Both the position numbers and the translations under genes were made by a program. Source: an uncultured Pelagibacteraceae bacterium (GTDB taxonomy: Bacteria; Pseudomonadota; Alphaproteobacteria; Pelagibacterales; Pelagibacteraceae). From it: a stretch of 64,000 bases of DNA. Shown in pieces: positions 20,976-31,139 of the stretch. A model generated the notes under the pieces. That model was not told where the DNA came from. It did no database searches and was given only the letters and a program-made list of their open reading frames with translations. Every line of letters starts with the position of its first letter. Positions within the stretch are counted from its first letter, which is position 1. Where the stretch lies: the NCBI GenBank assembly GCA_902524235.1, contig CABZCF010000003.1:1-64000 (forward strand). Direction: 5' to 3'.

Positions 20976-22261
20976 TGAAAAAAAAATATTTTTTGAATGC
21001 TCATATTATTGATCCAAAAAACTCCTTAGATGAAGTTGGTGGTTTAATAATTAATGAAAATGGAAAAATTGATGCTGTTGGGAAAAAAGTGAATAAAAAC
21101 AATATTCCATCGAGAGAAAAATATATAGATTTAGGAAATAAACATTTATTCCCAGGTATAGTTGACATGAGAGTTTTCGTAGGTGAACCAGGATACGAAT
21201 ATAAAGAAAACTTTAAAACTTTAAGTAACGCGGCTCTATCTGGAGGGGTTACATCAGTAGTGACTATGCCTAACACCTCCCCTATTATTGATAATGTTTC
21301 AATTGTTGATTTTTTGAAGAGAAGAGGAAGAGATAAATCAAAAATAAACATATACCCAACTGCATCATTAACAAAAAATCTCGAGGGAAAAAATATGACT
21401 GAGTTTGGTTTATTGCAAAAAAAGGGAATCATTGGTTTTACAGACGGTATCAAAACAATTCAAAATTCAAGATTAATGTCACGGATAATGAGATCCGCAT
21501 TTGATTTAAGCTCACTTGTTATGCAGCACGCAGAGGATATTGATCTAGCAGAAAATGGAACTGTAAATGACGGCATAATATCAACAAAACTTGGTTTACA
21601 GGGAATTACTGAATTAGCTGAAAAAATAATAATTGAAAGAGATCTGAGTTTATTAGAGGATTTTAATTGCAGATATCATATTTCACAAATTTCATCTTCA
21701 AAATCAGTAGAGGTAATAAAAAAGAGAAAAAATGAAGTTAATTTTACCACAGGAGTATCTATAAACAATTTATCATTAAATGAAAATGATATAGGTGACT
21801 TTAGAACATTTTTAAAATTATCACCTCCTTTAAGAACAGAAGATGATAGGTTATCATTATTAGAGGCACTTAACAAAAATCTGATTGATGTTATTGTTTC
21901 TGACCATAAACCTGAGGATGAAGAGTCTAAAAGACTAACTTTTGCTCAGGCTGCAACAGGTGCAAGTGGTGTTGAAACTTTGTTGCCGCTAGCTTTGGAA
22001 TTATACCATAATGAGTCCGTAAAACTTTTTAAAATAATTGAAACCTTAACAAGCAACCCTGCAAAAATTCTCAATATTGATAAAGGAAATTTATCTATAG
22101 GTAATGACGCAGACTTTTGTGTTGTCGACATAAATAAACCTTGGATAGTTAAAAAAGAAAAGCTTATTTCAAAATCAAAAAATACAAGTATAGAGAATAA
22201 AAAACTTCAAGGAAAAGTTTTAAATACCTACATAAAAGGCGAAGAGCTTTATAAATTATAA
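20972..22261 (+). CDS. Dihydroorotase-like protein (PyrC'/PyrX type, likely non-catalytic)
   Basis: Amidohydrolase fold ([41 protein letters not shown]), adjacent to pyrB; usual HxH in D-x-H-V-H-x-R-E-P-G replaced by R-V-F. Confidence 0.9.
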   Translation: MMKKKYFLNAHIIDPKNSLDEVGGLIINENGKIDAVGKKVNKNNIPSREKYIDLGNKHLFPGIVDMRVFVGEPGYEYKENFKTLSNAALSGGVTSVVTMPNTSPIIDNVSIVDFLKRRGRDKSKINIYPTASLTKNLEGKNMTEFGLLQKKGIIGFTDGIKTIQNSRLMSRIMRSAFDLSSLVMQHAEDIDLAENGTVNDGIISTKLGLQGITELAEKIIIERDLSLLEDFNCRYHISQISSSKSVEVIKKRKNEVNFTTGVSINNLSLNENDIGDFRTFLKLSPPLRTEDDRLSLLEALNKNLIDVIVSDHKPEDEESKRLTFAQAATGASGVETLLPLALELYHNESVKLFKIIETLTSNPAKILNIDKGNLSIGNDADFCVVDINKPWIVKKEKLISKSKNTSIENKKLQGKVLNTYIKGEELYKL

Positions 22262-22861
22262 ATGGAAGATATATATAGTATTAAAGATTTAGTTATAATT
22301 ATTATTTTTTCTTATATATTGGGATCTATCCCTTTTGGATACGTTCTATCAAAATTATTTTTAGGTAAAGACATAAGAAATATTGGATCTGGCAACATAG
22401 GAGCAACTAATGTTCTTCGAACAGGAAATAAATTTATTGGATATTTAACTCTTTGTTTAGATATATTTAAAGCAGTAATACCTGTTATAATTATAAAAAT
22501 TTATTTTGTAGAATACATATATATATCATCATTAAGTGTGTTTTTAGGGCATGTTTTTCCTATATGGTTAAAATTTAAAGGAGGCAAAGGTGTTGCTACG
22601 TATGTAGGTATTTTATTTTGTTTAAATATATATTTAGGAGTTTTGTTTGGACTAGTTTGGTTGGCAACTTTAATACTTTTTAAATATTCATCTTTATCAT
22701 CTTTAATTGCTAGTATATCGATACCATTTATAAGTTACTTTATATTTGATAATCAAAATTACTTTTTTTTCGGAATAATATTTATATTAATTTTATATAA
22801 TCACAGAGATAATATTAAAAGGCTTAAGAATCACGAGGAAACTAAAACAAAAATTTATTAA
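22262..22861 (+). CDS. plsY: Glycerol-3-phosphate acyltransferase PlsY
   Basis: YILGSIPFGYVLSKLFLGKDIRNIGSGNIGATNVLRTG, HVFPIWLKFKGGKGVATYVG. Confidence 0.95.
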   Translation: MEDIYSIKDLVIIIIFSYILGSIPFGYVLSKLFLGKDIRNIGSGNIGATNVLRTGNKFIGYLTLCLDIFKAVIPVIIIKIYFVEYIYISSLSVFLGHVFPIWLKFKGGKGVATYVGILFCLNIYLGVLFGLVWLATLILFKYSSLSSLIASISIPFISYFIFDNQNYFFFGIIFILILYNHRDNIKRLKNHEETKTKIY

Positions 22862-22901
22862 TTTGACTATCAACGTAATTTTTAGTTTAGTTTATTAAAA
22901 A

Positions 22902-25445
22902 ATGAATCTTGTAATAGTTGAAAGCCCAGCAAAAGCTAAAACTATAAACAAATATTTAGGTAATGAATATACTGTTTTAGCTAGTTATGGTCATATTAGA
23001 GATCTACCATCCAAAAATGGATCAGTTAGCCCAGAAGAAAAATTTAAGATGATATGGGAAATAGACAGCTTCTCAAAAAAATACTTAAAAGAGATTACAG
23101 ATGTAGCCAAAATTTCTAAAAAAATTATTCTTGCAACTGATCCCGATAGGGAGGGCGAGGCAATTGCATGGCATGTAAAAGAGTATTTGAATGAAAAAAA
23201 ACTTTTAAAAGATAAAACCGTTGAAAGAGTTGTGTTTAATGAGATAACAAAAAAAGCAGTAACCAATGGAATTGACAATCCTAGAAACATAGAATCAAAT
23301 CTTGTAGATGCATATATGGCTAGAAGAGCATTGGATTATTTAGTAGGCTTTAATATTTCTCCTATTCTTTGGACTAAATTACCTGGATCAAAATCAGCCG
23401 GCAGAGTTCAATCAGTTGCATTGAGACTGTTGACAGAAAGAGAACATGAAATTGAATTATTTAAGCCAGAGGAATTTTGGACATTAAATGTTATATTTAA
23501 AACTTCTAGTGGCGATCTTTTGAATTCGAACGTAGTTTTAATTGATAGCAATAAAATCGAAAAATTTTCATTTAGGAATAAAAATGATATTTCAATCGCC
23601 TTAGAAAAAATTAAAAAAAAAAAATATAAAATTGTCGATATAAGTTCAAAAACCTACACAAGAAATCCGCAAGGACCTTTTACAACATCTACACTACAGC
23701 AAACAGCATCCAGTAAATTAGGGTTTGGTGCTTCAAGAACAATGCAAATTGCACAAAGATTATATCAAGGTATTGATATTTCAGGTGATACCGTAGGTCT
23801 AATTACGTATATGAGGACTGACGGAACAAATATTTCAAAAGATGCAATAGAGGATTTTAGAAAATTTATTCATAATTCATACGGAGAAAATTATTTACCA
23901 AAAGAAGCTAATAATTATTCCGGTAAAAAAGCTAAAAATGCACAGGAAGCCCATGAGGCTATAAGACCTACAGATATAAAAAGAACCCCAGAGGAAATGA
24001 AAAAGTTTCTAAGTACAGATCAAATTAAACTTTATGAATTAATATGGTCTAGAGCCTTATCATCACAAATGGAGCCAGCAAAATTTGACAGAAAAACAAT
24101 AACTATAGCTTCTGAAGACAATTTAGATCAATTTAAATGTTCTGGCTCTACATTAAAATTTGATGGATTTTTAAGAGTTATTAAACAGAACGAAAATGAA
24201 GATGAAACAATACTTCCTAATGTTAAAGAAGAGAAAGTGGAAATTAATAATTTTGTAGATGAACAACATTTCACACAACCACCTCCAAGATACTCTGAGG
24301 CAAGTCTTGTAAAAAAGTTAGAGGAACTTGGTATAGGAAGACCTTCAACTTATGCTAGTATAATATCTGTAATATCTAATAGAGGTTATGCGGATATTGT
24401 AAACAAACGTTTTTTTCCTACTGACAGAGGTAAATTGTTATCAGCATTTTTGGAAAAATTATTTACAAAATATGTAGACTACAGATTTACAGCAGATTTG
24501 GAGGATCAACTCGACAATATTACTGCTGGTAAAGAAGACTGGATTAAAGTGTTAGAAAAATTTTGGAATGACTTTAATGTTAATGTATCTAATGTGAAAG
24601 AAAAAAGAACAAGAGAGGTTCTTGATCTTTTAAATGAAAGTTTAGGAGAACTTATTTTTGAGTCAAATAATGGAGAGATCGACAGAAAATGCAAATTATG
24701 CACAAACGGTGAGTTAAGCTTAAAAAACAGTTTTCGGGGTGGTGCATTTATTGGTTGCTCTAATTATCCAGAATGTAAGTTTACTAGACCTCTATCTAAA
24801 GCGAAGGCTAAGGATCAAATTGCTTTATCTGAACCAAAATTAATCGGATCTAACGATAAAGGTAAAGAAATATTTTTAAAAAACGGAAGATTTGGTCCAT
24901 ATTTACAATATGAAATAGATGATAATAGTGATGTATTAAAGAAAAAAAAGAAAAAAAAAGAAAACGACAACTTAAAAAATGTATCTATTCCAAAAGGTAT
25001 AGACATTGAAACTATAGACCTAGATAAAGCAAAATATTTATGCTCATTACCAATGATATTAGGTCAACATCCTGACAGTGGAAAAGATATTACAGTAAAT
25101 TCTGGTAGATTTGGTCCATATCTTAAATGTGAAAATAAATCTGCTAGATTAGAAAATGTGGAGGAGTTATTTACTATTGGATTAAATAGAGCAATAACAT
25201 TAATAGCAGAAGCTAAACCTGGAAGAATGTCGTCTTCATTAATTAAAGATTTAGGAGATCATCCTGAGGATAAAAAACCAGTTCGAATCATGAAAGGTCA
25301 ATATGGTCCATACATCAAATATAAATCATTAAATGCAACTATACCTGAGGAAAAAGATCCGATGGAACTGACTATGGAGGACGCTTTAATTTTGATTGAG
25401 AAAAGAAGAGAATACGATAAAAAAAAGAAAAAAGGAAAAAAATAA
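22902..25445 (+). CDS. topA: DNA topoisomerase I
   Basis: NLVIVESPAKAKTINKYLG, ATDPDREGEAIAWH, active-site GLITYMRTDGTNIS, Cys4 zinc finger, Lys-rich C-terminus. Confidence 0.97.
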   Translation: MNLVIVESPAKAKTINKYLGNEYTVLASYGHIRDLPSKNGSVSPEEKFKMIWEIDSFSKKYLKEITDVAKISKKIILATDPDREGEAIAWHVKEYLNEKKLLKDKTVERVVFNEITKKAVTNGIDNPRNIESNLVDAYMARRALDYLVGFNISPILWTKLPGSKSAGRVQSVALRLLTEREHEIELFKPEEFWTLNVIFKTSSGDLLNSNVVLIDSNKIEKFSFRNKNDISIALEKIKKKKYKIVDISSKTYTRNPQGPFTTSTLQQTASSKLGFGASRTMQIAQRLYQGIDISGDTVGLITYMRTDGTNISKDAIEDFRKFIHNSYGENYLPKEANNYSGKKAKNAQEAHEAIRPTDIKRTPEEMKKFLSTDQIKLYELIWSRALSSQMEPAKFDRKTITIASEDNLDQFKCSGSTLKFDGFLRVIKQNENEDETILPNVKEEKVEINNFVDEQHFTQPPPRYSEASLVKKLEELGIGRPSTYASIISVISNRGYADIVNKRFFPTDRGKLLSAFLEKLFTKYVDYRFTADLEDQLDNITAGKEDWIKVLEKFWNDFNVNVSNVKEKRTREVLDLLNESLGELIFESNNGEIDRKCKLCTNGELSLKNSFRGGAFIGCSNYPECKFTRPLSKAKAKDQIALSEPKLIGSNDKGKEIFLKNGRFGPYLQYEIDDNSDVLKKKKKKKENDNLKNVSIPKGIDIETIDLDKAKYLCSLPMILGQHPDSGKDITVNSGRFGPYLKCENKSARLENVEELFTIGLNRAITLIAEAKPGRMSSSLIKDLGDHPEDKKPVRIMKGQYGPYIKYKSLNATIPEEKDPMELTMEDALILIEKRREYDKKKKKGKK

Positions 25446-25447
25446 TA

Positions 25448-25669
25448 ATGAAAAAAATAATATTTATAGTATCAATTTTATTTATGTTTAGTTCTGCAAC
25501 TTACTCTGAGGAGAATAATTGTGAGGATAAAAAGTTAGTAAGTAAAATACTTTGTAAATCTGTTGGATTAGGCAAAGATTCTTCGAGTAAACTCTCAAAT
25601 GTAGAATTGGATACCTCAAATATTAAAGAAAAAAAATATATTTCTGACTGGTTTAAAAAAAAAGAATGA
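25448..25669 (+). CDS. Small secreted/periplasmic protein of unknown function (73 aa)
   Basis: Signal peptide MKKIIFIVSILFMFSSATYS; two Cys in mature part; 2 bp after topA stop and overlapping the ridA-like start. Confidence 0.65.
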   Translation: MKKIIFIVSILFMFSSATYSEENNCEDKKLVSKILCKSVGLGKDSSSKLSNVELDTSNIKEKKYISDWFKKKE

Positions 25670-26127
25670 GTCCAGAAGAAAATTTAAAGAAAAATAATAT
25701 AAATTTACCCAAAGCATCAGATCCTGTTGGATCATACTTATCATGTAAAAAAAGCAGCAATTTTTTATTTATTTCAGGACAAATTTCAATAGATGAGAAA
25801 AACACTTTAATAAAAGGTAAACTTGGAAAGGATCTTACTACGGAAGAAGGATACGAAGCTGCAAAACGATGTGCATTATCATTAATAGCTCAAGCAAAAA
25901 AGTTTTGCGAAGGGGATTTAAATAAAGTTAAATCTTGCATTAAATTAACAGGGTATGTGAATTCAGTTCCAGAATTTACTGAACAACCAAAAGTTATAAA
26001 TGGAGCATCCGATCTAATTTTTTTAATTTTTGAAGATAGTGGCAAACACTCGAGGGCGGCTGTTAGTGCAAACAGTCTACCTCTTGGTGTAGCTGTTGAA
26101 GTTGATGCAATTTTTGAGATAATTTAA
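25666..26127 (+). CDS. RidA/YjgF/YER057c/UK114 family protein
   Basis: LFISGQISIDEKN..IKGKLGKDLTTEEGYEAAKRCALSLIAQ, SRAAVSANSLPLGVAVEVDAIFE. Confidence 0.9.
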   Translation: MSPEENLKKNNINLPKASDPVGSYLSCKKSSNFLFISGQISIDEKNTLIKGKLGKDLTTEEGYEAAKRCALSLIAQAKKFCEGDLNKVKSCIKLTGYVNSVPEFTEQPKVINGASDLIFLIFEDSGKHSRAAVSANSLPLGVAVEVDAIFEII

Positions 26128-27425
26128 ACAGCTCTTCCTACAGCGAAATACTTTATATTATTTAGCTTCATTCTTTTTGGATCATATATATTTCTCATGT
26201 CATAAATTTTAAAATTATTTTTTTTCACTATTTTTTTAAAATCTACAAATTTAAATTCATTCCACTCAGTGTGAATAATTATTAAATCACTTTTAAGACA
26301 TGCAGAACTAATATTTTTACAATATTCTATATTTTTGTTATTAAAAACTTCTTTTTTTCCAGATGGATCAAAATATTTTACTTTGACACCTTTTCTAACC
26401 AAATAAGGAATCATATATAAACTAGTAGCTTCTCTCATGTCATCAGTGTTTGGTTTAAATGTTACTCCCAGAAAAGTTATTTGTTTATTTTTAATTTTAT
26501 TTCCCAAAATAGTATGAATTCTTTTTGTTAACATTTTCTTTCTATTTTCATTTGATTCCACCACAGTTTTAACGATTGTAAGATCAGTTCTAAAATTCTT
26601 GCCAGTATCAATTAAAGCTCTTGTATCTTTGGGAAAACAGGACCCACCGTAAGCAGGTCCTGCTCTTAAAAATCTTTCACCAATTCTCGCGTCTAAGCCC
26701 ATCCCTATTGATATATCTTTAATATCAACACCTGTTTTTTCACATAAATTAGCTAGTTCATTTATATATGAGATTTTTGTTGCTAAAAATGCGTTTGAAG
26801 CATATTTAATCAGTTCTGCTCCTCTTCTGCTTGTTTTTATATATCTACTATTTTTTTTTACGATTGGCTGATAGAGTGATCTTAAAATTTTGTTTGCTCT
26901 CTTACTATTGGTACCAACAACTACTCTATCAGGATTAATAAAATCTCTAATTGCTTCACCTTCTCTTAAAAATTCGGGATTTGAAACAATATCTACAAGT
27001 TTTTTTTTCTTTAATACGGAAAAGATCTTTTCAATTTGATCTCCAGTTGAAACAGGAACTGTAGATTTGGTTACTATTATTTTATATTTTTTAATAAATT
27101 TTTTAATTTCTTTAGCAGCGCTAAATACATATCGGAGATCAGCTGAATTAGTATTTTTTTTGGTTGGTGTCCCAACGCATATAAAAATTATATCCGATTT
27201 AGTTACAGCATCTTTTAAATTGTCAGTAAATTTTATTCTATTTTGTTTAAAATTTCTTTTTAATATTTCTTCAAGACCCGGTTCATAAATTGGAATAATA
27301 TTTTTATTTAGTGCATTTATTTTAGATTTGTCTTTATCAACACAAATAACATTGTTTCCAAGATCCGAAAAACATACGCCACTTACCAAGCCAACGTATC
27401 CAGTGCCAATCATACATAGTTTCAT
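26124..27425 (-). CDS. ugd: UDP-glucose 6-dehydrogenase
   Basis: MKLCMIGTGYVGLVSGVCFSDLGNNVICVDKD, GPAYGGSCFPKDTRAL, LGVTFKPNTDDMREA. Confidence 0.94.
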   Translation of the reverse strand: MKLCMIGTGYVGLVSGVCFSDLGNNVICVDKDKSKINALNKNIIPIYEPGLEEILKRNFKQNRIKFTDNLKDAVTKSDIIFICVGTPTKKNTNSADLRYVFSAAKEIKKFIKKYKIIVTKSTVPVSTGDQIEKIFSVLKKKKLVDIVSNPEFLREGEAIRDFINPDRVVVGTNSKRANKILRSLYQPIVKKNSRYIKTSRRGAELIKYASNAFLATKISYINELANLCEKTGVDIKDISIGMGLDARIGERFLRAGPAYGGSCFPKDTRALIDTGKNFRTDLTIVKTVVESNENRKKMLTKRIHTILGNKIKNKQITFLGVTFKPNTDDMREATSLYMIPYLVRKGVKVKYFDPSGKKEVFNNKNIEYCKNISSACLKSDLIIIHTEWNEFKFVDFKKIVKKNNFKIYDMRNIYDPKRMKLNNIKYFAVGRAV

Positions 27426-28237
27426 AACTTAGAAATCCTATTTGATGAGTTAATATATCCATCCATTGTACCACAATCTAAATATTCACCTTCAAAGTTG
27501 TGACCAATAAATTGATTTCCCTCATTTATCAAACTTCTTATCGAGTCGGTAATATGAATCTCTCCACCCTTCCCTTTTTTTTGTTTTTTTAATTTAGAAA
27601 AAATTTCATTTGGCAAAATGTATCTACCAATAACGGCATTTCTTGATGGAGCCTCTTTAATTTTAGGTTTTTCAATTACATCCTTGATATAAAAATTATT
27701 TTTATCTATCTTTGAACTAACAGAATAAATGCCCCATCTACTTACATTGTTCTTTTTTACAATCATACTAGCCATTATTGAACATTTCTTTTTTTTGAAT
27801 ATTTTAATCATATCTTTTGAACAATTTTTCTTAACAATCAAATCATCAGGTAATAGCATCAGGAAATGTTTGTCTTTTATATATTTTTTTGTTTTCAAAA
27901 CAGCATCACCAGTGCCTTTGGGTGTGTTTTGATAAACAAATTTTATCATTTTTCTATAATTTAAAATTTTTTTATATTCGCTGATTATTCTTTTATCTTT
28001 TTTTTTTTTAAGAATTTTTTTATAAAATTTATCATTATAAAAATATTTTTTAATAATATTTTTTTTTTTCGAGATTATAAATACTATCTCCTTAATGCCT
28101 GCTTGCATGCATTCATCTAAAATATATTCAATTCCTGGCTTACCGTTAATTGGAAGCAGTTCTTTTGCAAATACACTAGTTAATGGTAAAAGTCTTGTGC
28201 CTAGACCTGCAAGTGGTATTATTGCTTGTTTAATCAT
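27422..28237 (-). CDS. galU: UTP-glucose-1-phosphate uridylyltransferase
   Basis: MIKQAIIPLAGLGTRLLPLTSVFAKELLPINGKPGIEYILDE; start at 28237 preferred over ORF-track 28264 because the fold begins at MIKQAIIP. Confidence 0.93.
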   Translation of the reverse strand: MIKQAIIPLAGLGTRLLPLTSVFAKELLPINGKPGIEYILDECMQAGIKEIVFIISKKKNIIKKYFYNDKFYKKILKKKKDKRIISEYKKILNYRKMIKFVYQNTPKGTGDAVLKTKKYIKDKHFLMLLPDDLIVKKNCSKDMIKIFKKKKCSIMASMIVKKNNVSRWGIYSVSSKIDKNNFYIKDVIEKPKIKEAPSRNAVIGRYILPNEIFSKLKKQKKGKGGEIHITDSIRSLINEGNQFIGHNFEGEYLDCGTMDGYINSSNRISKL

Positions 28238-28266
28238 GTTTAAATATAATTTATCAAGTATCATAA

Positions 28267-29076
28267 ATGATAATTTTTAAAAGTATTAATAAATTAAATA
28301 AGTACATAGAAACTAATGATAATATTGGGTTTGTACCTACAATGGGTTCAATTCATAACGGACATGGTTCACTTATTAAAAAAAGTAAAAAAATATGCAA
28401 AAAAACATTAGTGAGTATTTTCGTTAATCCTAAACAATTTAATAATAAAAAAGATTTTATAAATTATCCAAGAAATACAAAAAAAGATGTTCGTATCTTA
28501 AGAAAATTAAAAGTAGATTATGTTCTTTTACCAAAATATTCGGACATATACGGTGCTAAAGAAAATAGGTTAGTTAAAATTCCAAAGATTAATAAAATCT
28601 TATGTGCAAAATATAGACCGGGGCACTTTGAAGGTGTATTAAAAGTAATAAACCAATATTTAATTAAAATAAAGATTCAAAAAATTTTTCTTGGGGAAAA
28701 AGATTATCAGCAACTCAAAATTATTAGCAATTTTGTTAGAAAAAGATTTGATGTAAAAATAGTTGCTTGTAAAACTATCAGACACAAAAATACTTTTGCA
28801 TTATCATCAAGAAATCAGCTTCTAATTAAGGAAGATCTTTATAAATTAAGCCAAATTTTTTTAATATTAAAATCATTTAAATTAAGATTAAAAAAAAATT
28901 TTAATTATAAATACGAAATTTCCAATGTTAAGAATTTAATATGCAAAATTGGCGTCAAATTGGAATATTTAGAACTACGTAATAAACATACACTTAGTAA
29001 AAATTGTAATAAATCAAATTTTAAAATATTTATTTCTTATTATTATAATAAAATTCGTTTTATAGATAATGTTTAA
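28267..29076 (+). CDS. panC: Pantoate-beta-alanine ligase
   Basis: IGFVPTMGSIHNGHGSLIKKSKK...VSIFVNPKQF...FLGEKDYQQLKII...ALSSRNQLL. Confidence 0.93.
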   Translation: MIIFKSINKLNKYIETNDNIGFVPTMGSIHNGHGSLIKKSKKICKKTLVSIFVNPKQFNNKKDFINYPRNTKKDVRILRKLKVDYVLLPKYSDIYGAKENRLVKIPKINKILCAKYRPGHFEGVLKVINQYLIKIKIQKIFLGEKDYQQLKIISNFVRKRFDVKIVACKTIRHKNTFALSSRNQLLIKEDLYKLSQIFLILKSFKLRLKKNFNYKYEISNVKNLICKIGVKLEYLELRNKHTLSKNCNKSNFKIFISYYYNKIRFIDNV

Positions 29077-30452
29077 TTATAAAAAAAATAAGCTCCAACA
29101 CCTAAAAACGATAAAAATCCAATCACATCTGTTATTGTTGTCACAAAAACACTTGACGCAATAGCAGGATCAATTTTAATTTTCTTTAAAGTTATAGGTA
29201 CTAAGATTCCAAAAAGTCCTGCAACAATCATATTTAAAACCATTGAAATGGATATAATTAATGACAAGGTTATATCATTAAACCAAAAATAGACTACAAA
29301 AGCACTTATGATTGCAAAAATTATTCCATTTAAAATTCCAATTAAAAATTCTTTTAAAACATTTTGAGTAAAATTATTTTTTGTTAATTGATTTGTTGCA
29401 ATAGTCCTAATTGTGACAGCTAGAGTTTGCATGCCAGCATTTCCTCCCATTGAGGCAACAATTGGCATCAAAACAGCTAAAGCGACCACTTTTTCGATAT
29501 CTTCTTTAAAGAAACCAATAACAATAGATGCAAGAATTGCTGTCAATAAATTTAATAAAAGCCAATTAAATCTTCTTTTGGTTTTTTTTAATACACCATC
29601 TGTTATTTCCTCATCACCAACACCTGCTAAACGAAGTGCATCTTCCTCTGCTTCTTCTTTTAAAACTGTTAATACATCATCACTTGTTATCATCCCTACT
29701 AATTTGTTATTTTTATCTACAACGCACGCAGAATTTAAATTATAATTTTCAAACATGTTAGCAACCTCTTCTCTATCCATTTCAACTGGTATGGTTAATT
29801 GACTCTCATTCATAATAGATTGCATTTTAGTTTCCCTAGGTGTTCTTAAAACCTTAGAAGATGGAACAGATCCAATTGGTTTAAATTCGTTATCTACTAT
29901 AAAAATTTCTAAAAACTCTTCAGGTAAATCCTTGTTTTCTCTTAAATAATCTATCGTTTGTCCAACAGACCAATTACTTGGTATTGCAGTGAATTCTCTC
30001 TGCATTATTCTAGCTGCTGAGTCCTCTGGGAAGCTTAAACTTTCTAGTAGAGCAAATTTATCTTTAGGGGGTAATGAACTTAAAATATCATTTTTATTAT
30101 TTTCATCAAGATTTTCTATTATCTTAATTGCATCATCAGATTCAAGATTTTTTAATATAAAAACTACTGAGTCTGTCGACAAATACTTTATTATTTCAGC
30201 TTGAATAGACTCGTTTAATTCAACAAAAACTTCTGGCTCAACTTTAAAGTCGTTTATTTTTACAAGTTTCTCTCTATCGCTTTCATTTAAATGTTCAATT
30301 ATATCTGCTGCATCAGCTGGATGCATTTCTTTAAATGACTTGCTAATAAATTCATTATCATTAGTAGAAATTTTATCAGTAAGTACATTTATGTACTCTT
30401 TATTAAATTCAAAATTTACTTTTTTATCTTTTATTTTTTTTACTAATGTCAT
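29073..30452 (-). CDS. mgtE: Magnesium transporter MgtE
   Basis: MHPADAADIIEHL, tandem CBS region, C-terminal TM PIVASMGGNAGMQTLAVTIR. Confidence 0.95.
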   Translation of the reverse strand: MTLVKKIKDKKVNFEFNKEYINVLTDKISTNDNEFISKSFKEMHPADAADIIEHLNESDREKLVKINDFKVEPEVFVELNESIQAEIIKYLSTDSVVFILKNLESDDAIKIIENLDENNKNDILSSLPPKDKFALLESLSFPEDSAARIMQREFTAIPSNWSVGQTIDYLRENKDLPEEFLEIFIVDNEFKPIGSVPSSKVLRTPRETKMQSIMNESQLTIPVEMDREEVANMFENYNLNSACVVDKNNKLVGMITSDDVLTVLKEEAEEDALRLAGVGDEEITDGVLKKTKRRFNWLLLNLLTAILASIVIGFFKEDIEKVVALAVLMPIVASMGGNAGMQTLAVTIRTIATNQLTKNNFTQNVLKEFLIGILNGIIFAIISAFVVYFWFNDITLSLIISISMVLNMIVAGLFGILVPITLKKIKIDPAIASSVFVTTITDVIGFLSFLGVGAYFFYN

Positions 30453-30512
30453 AAAAATGTTTATTTTTTCTATGGCACTATTAAAGGATAATTCTTAGAA
30501 TACAAATTTAAA

Positions 30513-31139
30513 ATGATTATAGAAACAAAAATATCAAAAAAACCAGTAATTTATAAAAAAGCTATTAAAATATTGGAAAATAGGTTTACAAATGTACTAA
30601 AAAATAAAAAACCCGAATTGATATGGATTTTAGAGCATAGCAATGTTTATACAGCAGGAACCAGTTTTAAAGTTTCTGATATAATTGATAAATCTATTAA
30701 AATAATTAAAACCAATAGAGGTGGAAAGATCACATTTCATGGTAAAGGGCAAATAATATTTTATTTTGTAATAAACCTAAATAACAGAAAAAAAGATATA
30801 CGTTGGTTTATAAATATTATAGAAAAATCGATAATATGTTCGCTTAAAGAATTTGGTATAAATTCATATAATGATAAAAAAAATATTGGGATATGGATTA
30901 ACCATAAATCCAGAATAAAAAAAATTGCAGCAATAGGTATTAAAATAAAAAAATGGATCGCTTATCACGGATTTGCAATAAATTATTCAGTAAATTTAAA
31001 TAATTTTAAGAAAATTATTCCTTGTGGTATAAAAGATAAGGGACTAATAAATATTTCACAATTAAAAAAGATAGAAAAAAATAAATTTATAAAAATATTA
31101 ATTAAAAATTTTATTAAATGCTTAAATAATTTAAGTTAG
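30513..31139 (+). CDS. lipB: Lipoyl(octanoyl) transferase
   Basis: LIWILEHSNVYTAGTS, RGGKITFHGKGQIIFYFVINL, IAAIGIKIKKWIAYHGFAINYSVNL. Confidence 0.93.
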   Translation: MIIETKISKKPVIYKKAIKILENRFTNVLKNKKPELIWILEHSNVYTAGTSFKVSDIIDKSIKIIKTNRGGKITFHGKGQIIFYFVINLNNRKKDIRWFINIIEKSIICSLKEFGINSYNDKKNIGIWINHKSRIKKIAAIGIKIKKWIAYHGFAINYSVNLNNFKKIIPCGIKDKGLINISQLKKIEKNKFIKILIKNFIKCLNNLS

